The notes beneath the pieces were generated by a model. The model was not told the origin of the DNA. It saw nothing but the letters and a program-made list of their open reading frames with translations, and ran no database searches. Shown here piece by piece: positions 4,304-5,687 of a stretch of DNA of 5,687 nucleotides (its first letter is position 1; each line of letters starts with the position of its first letter). Location: NCBI GenBank assembly GCA_002369315.1, contig DFDW01000007.1:1-5687 (forward strand), given 5' to 3'. Position numbers and translations under genes: made by a program. This stretch comes from Ruminococcaceae bacterium UBA3818 (lineage in GTDB: Bacteria; Bacillota; Clostridia; Oscillospirales; Ruminococcaceae).

Positions 4304-5002
4304 GAAAAAGTGATTTACGATCTGCATACCCACTCGGCCCTATCCCCCTGCGGGGATAACGATATGACCGTCAATAATATGCTCAACATGGCGGTGCTGA
4401 ACGGCATCCAGGTGATGGCGATCACCGACCATAACAGCTGCAAAAACTGCCCGGCAGCCATGGAGGTGGCAAAGGAACTGCCGATCGACCTGATCCCCGG
4501 CATGGAACTGTGTACCAGTGAGGAGGTCCATGTGGTTTGTTTGTTCCCGGAATTGGAGCGGGCCATGGCTTTCGACGCCTATGTCCACGATCACCTGCCT
4601 GCGGTGGAAAACCGGCCGGAAATTTTTGGCGAGCAGCGTATTTTAAACGCGTCGGACGAGATCATCGGCTATGAGCCGTATCTTTTGATCAATGCCACCA
4701 CGATTTCCATCGAGGAAACAGTGCCGCTGGTGCGCCGGTTCGGCGGGATCTGTTATCCGGCCCACATTGACAAAAGCTCCACCAGCGTTTTTTCCAATCT
4801 GGGCTATTTTTCCGCGGACTGGGGCTTTTCGGCAGTGGAAATTGTCAGCCGGGATAACATTCCGCAGCTGGCCGCGCAGATTCCCGGCTTCGAGGACCTG
4901 CTGGTGCTGCACAGTTCCGACGCTCATTATCTTTGGGATATTTCCCAGGGAGAAAATTTTCTGTTCTGTAACAATTTCCGGCATACGCTGGGGTTATACT
5001 AA
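4301..5002 (+). CDS. PHP-domain metallophosphoesterase
   Basis: This 233-residue protein, counted from GTG 4301, has the PHP-domain metal-binding motifs in order. Motif I is YDLHTHS (His9, His11), motif II is ITDHNS (Asp43, His44), and motif III is GMELCTSEEVHVVCLF (Glu69, His77). Then come CYPAHIDK (His155) and LHSSDAH (Asp207, His209). PHP proteins use two or three metal ions to hydrolyse phosphate esters (histidinol phosphatase, the PHP domain of DNA polymerase III, trehalose and nucleotide phosphoesterases). The active site looks complete; the substrate is not evident. A cysteine pair, CKNC (47-50), sits directly after the motif II Asp-His, with further cysteines at 17, 71 and 80 near other ligands. 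The gene follows the sensor-like operon on the same strand but is separated by a terminator. Related PHP genes recur in clostridial hydrogenase loci, so a shared role is likely by context only. Confidence 0.88.
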   Translation: MEKVIYDLHTHSALSPCGDNDMTVNNMLNMAVLNGIQVMAITDHNSCKNCPAAMEVAKELPIDLIPGMELCTSEEVHVVCLFPELERAMAFDAYVHDHLPAVENRPEIFGEQRILNASDEIIGYEPYLLINATTISIEETVPLVRRFGGICYPAHIDKSSTSVFSNLGYFSADWGFSAVEIVSRDNIPQLAAQIPGFEDLLVLHSSDAHYLWDISQGENFLFCNNFRHTLGLY

Positions 5003-5052
5003 CAAAGAAGTGATGCGCGGCAATCGGAAGCGGCGCGGGGAGGACGGAAAAA

Positions 5053-5238
5053 ATGACTGATTCATTCGCGCAGGCCATGGTGTTTTTCATGGCGGTGTTT
5101 TTCCTTTTGGGGATGGCGCTTCCCATAGCGGCCCATTATAAAGGCAAACCCAGGTTGAAAAAGCTGGGGTATCTGTTTATGATCCTTTTTTCTCTTCTGC
5201 TGGTGTTCTGTCTGCTTTGCTGGTTCGCGTCGGTCTAA
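5053..5238 (+). CDS. Small two-helix membrane protein, unknown function
   Basis: This 61-residue protein starts at an ATG eight bases after GGAGGA (5039-5044), 50 bases downstream of the PHP gene. It has two hydrophobic segments: residues about 8-27 (with the acidic residue Asp3 before it) and about 39-59. They are joined by a short basic loop (HYKGKPRLKK, 28-37), which by the positive-inside rule should face the cytoplasm, with both ends outside. No family is recognised and no catalytic residue is obvious. It is too small to be a transporter alone and could be an accessory or stress-type membrane peptide. It is on the same strand as the PHP gene and is followed by a terminator, so it may be the last gene of that transcript. 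The strong ribosome binding site and clean two-helix pattern support a real gene. Confidence 0.7.
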   Translation: MTDSFAQAMVFFMAVFFLLGMALPIAAHYKGKPRLKKLGYLFMILFSLLLVFCLLCWFASV

Positions 5239-5256
5239 CCGGAAGGCGCTTTGAAA

Positions 5257-5339
5257 GACAAAAGCCTGTGAAAAGAGTTTGCCCGATCTCTTTTACTGTA
5301 CGAACAGAAAAGTGCCGGGCTTTTTATTGTCAAACTCTT
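5257..5339 (+). terminator. Structured terminator region after the small membrane protein
   Basis: The core is a stem of GCCCG (5281-5285) with CGGGC (5316-5320), containing CTTTT/AAAAG (5290-5294 with 5308-5312) and CTGT/ACAG (5296-5299 with 5304-5307), followed by TTTTT (5321-5325). Competing pairings exist: AAAAGAG (5271-5277) with CTCTTTT (5288-5294), and AAGAGTTTG (5273-5281) with CAAACTCTT (5331-5339). AAAGCC (5261-5266) can also pair with GGCTTT (5318-5323). Terminator function for upstream transcription is likely; use of the alternatives is speculative. Confidence 0.72.
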
Positions 5340-5359
5340 CACAATTTAGCAGAAATCTC

Positions 5360-5388
5360 TTGATAATCCTTGTCCGATTCGTTATAAT
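5360..5388 (+). promoter_or_regulatory. Promoter for the NifU-like gene
   Basis: TTGATA (5360-5365), a 17-base spacer and a perfect TATAAT (5383-5388) match the housekeeping consensus at 11 of 12 positions. Transcription should start near 5395, giving a leader of about 52 bases. With the terminator upstream, this makes the last gene an independent unit. Confidence 0.8.
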
Positions 5389-5446
5389 ATGGGCAGGTAT
5401 GAGCAAAATGCATACAGAATATAGAAAAACCGAAAGGAGAACCGCA

Positions 5447-5687
5447 ATGAACTATTCTCATGAAGTAGAGAGAATGTGCCCTGTTACCAAAGGCCCCAAC
5501 CACGGTCCCGCGCCCATTCCGGAAGAAGGCAGATGGGTAAAAGCCTATCAGATTTCCGATATTTCCGGTCTGACCCACGGTATTGGCTGGTGCGCACCCC
5601 AGCAGGGTACCTGCAAACTGACCCTGAACGTGAAAAACGGTATTATCGAGGAAGCCCTGGTCGAGACCATCGGCTGCTCCGGCATGA
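5447..5687 (+). CDS. NifU-like Fe-S cluster scaffold family protein, 3' end outside the window
   Basis: The first 80 residues are visible, from an ATG seven bases after AAAGGAG (5433-5439). The sequence starts MNYSHEVERMCPVTKG, continues through IPEEGRWVKAYQISDISGLTHG and GWCAPQQGTCKLTLNVKNG, and reaches ETIGCSGM at the edge. Cysteines are at 11, 49, 56 and 77. The region KLTLNVKNGIIEEALVETIGCSGM resembles the core of NifU/IscU scaffolds, where a strand pair is followed by a GC motif leading into a helix. The CPVTKG and WCAPQQGTC segments are features I associate with a divergent clostridial family annotated as 'iron-sulfur cluster assembly scaffold protein'. Such a scaffold would build or carry Fe-S clusters, which fits a neighbourhood rich in Fe-S proteins. 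A different role for this divergent branch cannot be excluded because the C-terminus is missing. Confidence 0.75.
   Translation, partial: MNYSHEVERMCPVTKGPNHGPAPIPEEGRWVKAYQISDISGLTHGIGWCAPQQGTCKLTLNVKNGIIEEALVETIGCSGM

Noticed and set aside
1..5687. tRNA, rRNA, CRISPR array, insertion sequence or prophage signals
   Set aside because: No tandem spacer-repeat pattern, no transposase or integrase motif, no terminal inverted repeats and no tRNA-like cloverleaf were seen.

Overview
The window looks like chromosomal DNA from a Gram-positive, strictly anaerobic fermenter of the class Clostridia, possibly Oscillospirales-like. The reasons are moderately GC-rich coding sequence, strong AGGAGG-type ribosome binding sites on almost every gene, TATAAT-type promoters, and protein families typical of clostridial [FeFe]-hydrogenase loci. 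The taxonomic call is an inference from gene content and style, not from a marker gene.

Layout. Positions 1-1272 (minus strand) hold the start of an electron-bifurcating hydrogenase operon: a NuoE/HndA-like [2Fe-2S] subunit, a GHKL-fold ATPase and an HndB-like thioredoxin-fold ferredoxin-domain protein cut by the window edge. The NuoF-like flavoprotein and the catalytic [FeFe] hydrogenase that normally follow would lie beyond position 1. Positions 1273-1745 are a divergent intergenic region with one extended -10 promoter facing each way. A near-palindrome resembling the NADH-responsive Rex operator covers the -10 of the hydrogenase promoter.

Positions 1746-4233 (plus strand) hold a compact operon: a DRTGG-domain protein, an RsbW-like GHKL ATPase, a ferredoxin/H-cluster-type protein resembling putative sensory [FeFe] hydrogenases (HydS-like), and a second DRTGG-like protein. 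The first three genes overlap by 4 bases (ATGA, GTGA). A strong intrinsic terminator at 4242-4281 separates them from a PHP-domain metallophosphoesterase (4301-5002), whose ribosome binding site starts 7 bases after the T-run. A 61-residue two-helix membrane protein follows, then a structured terminator region (5257-5339). Last is an independently promoted NifU-like Fe-S scaffold family protein cut by the right edge.

How they may work together. The minus-strand genes belong to the enzyme that exchanges electrons among NAD(P)H, ferredoxin and H2. The plus-strand genes look like a sensing and signalling module: an H-cluster protein with altered active-site surroundings, an ATPase of the anti-sigma/kinase fold, two DRTGG proteins and a phosphoesterase. 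The most interesting idea is that this module senses H2 or redox state and tunes the divergent hydrogenase operon, with Rex as a second layer. Gene families are well supported; the signalling role is inference.
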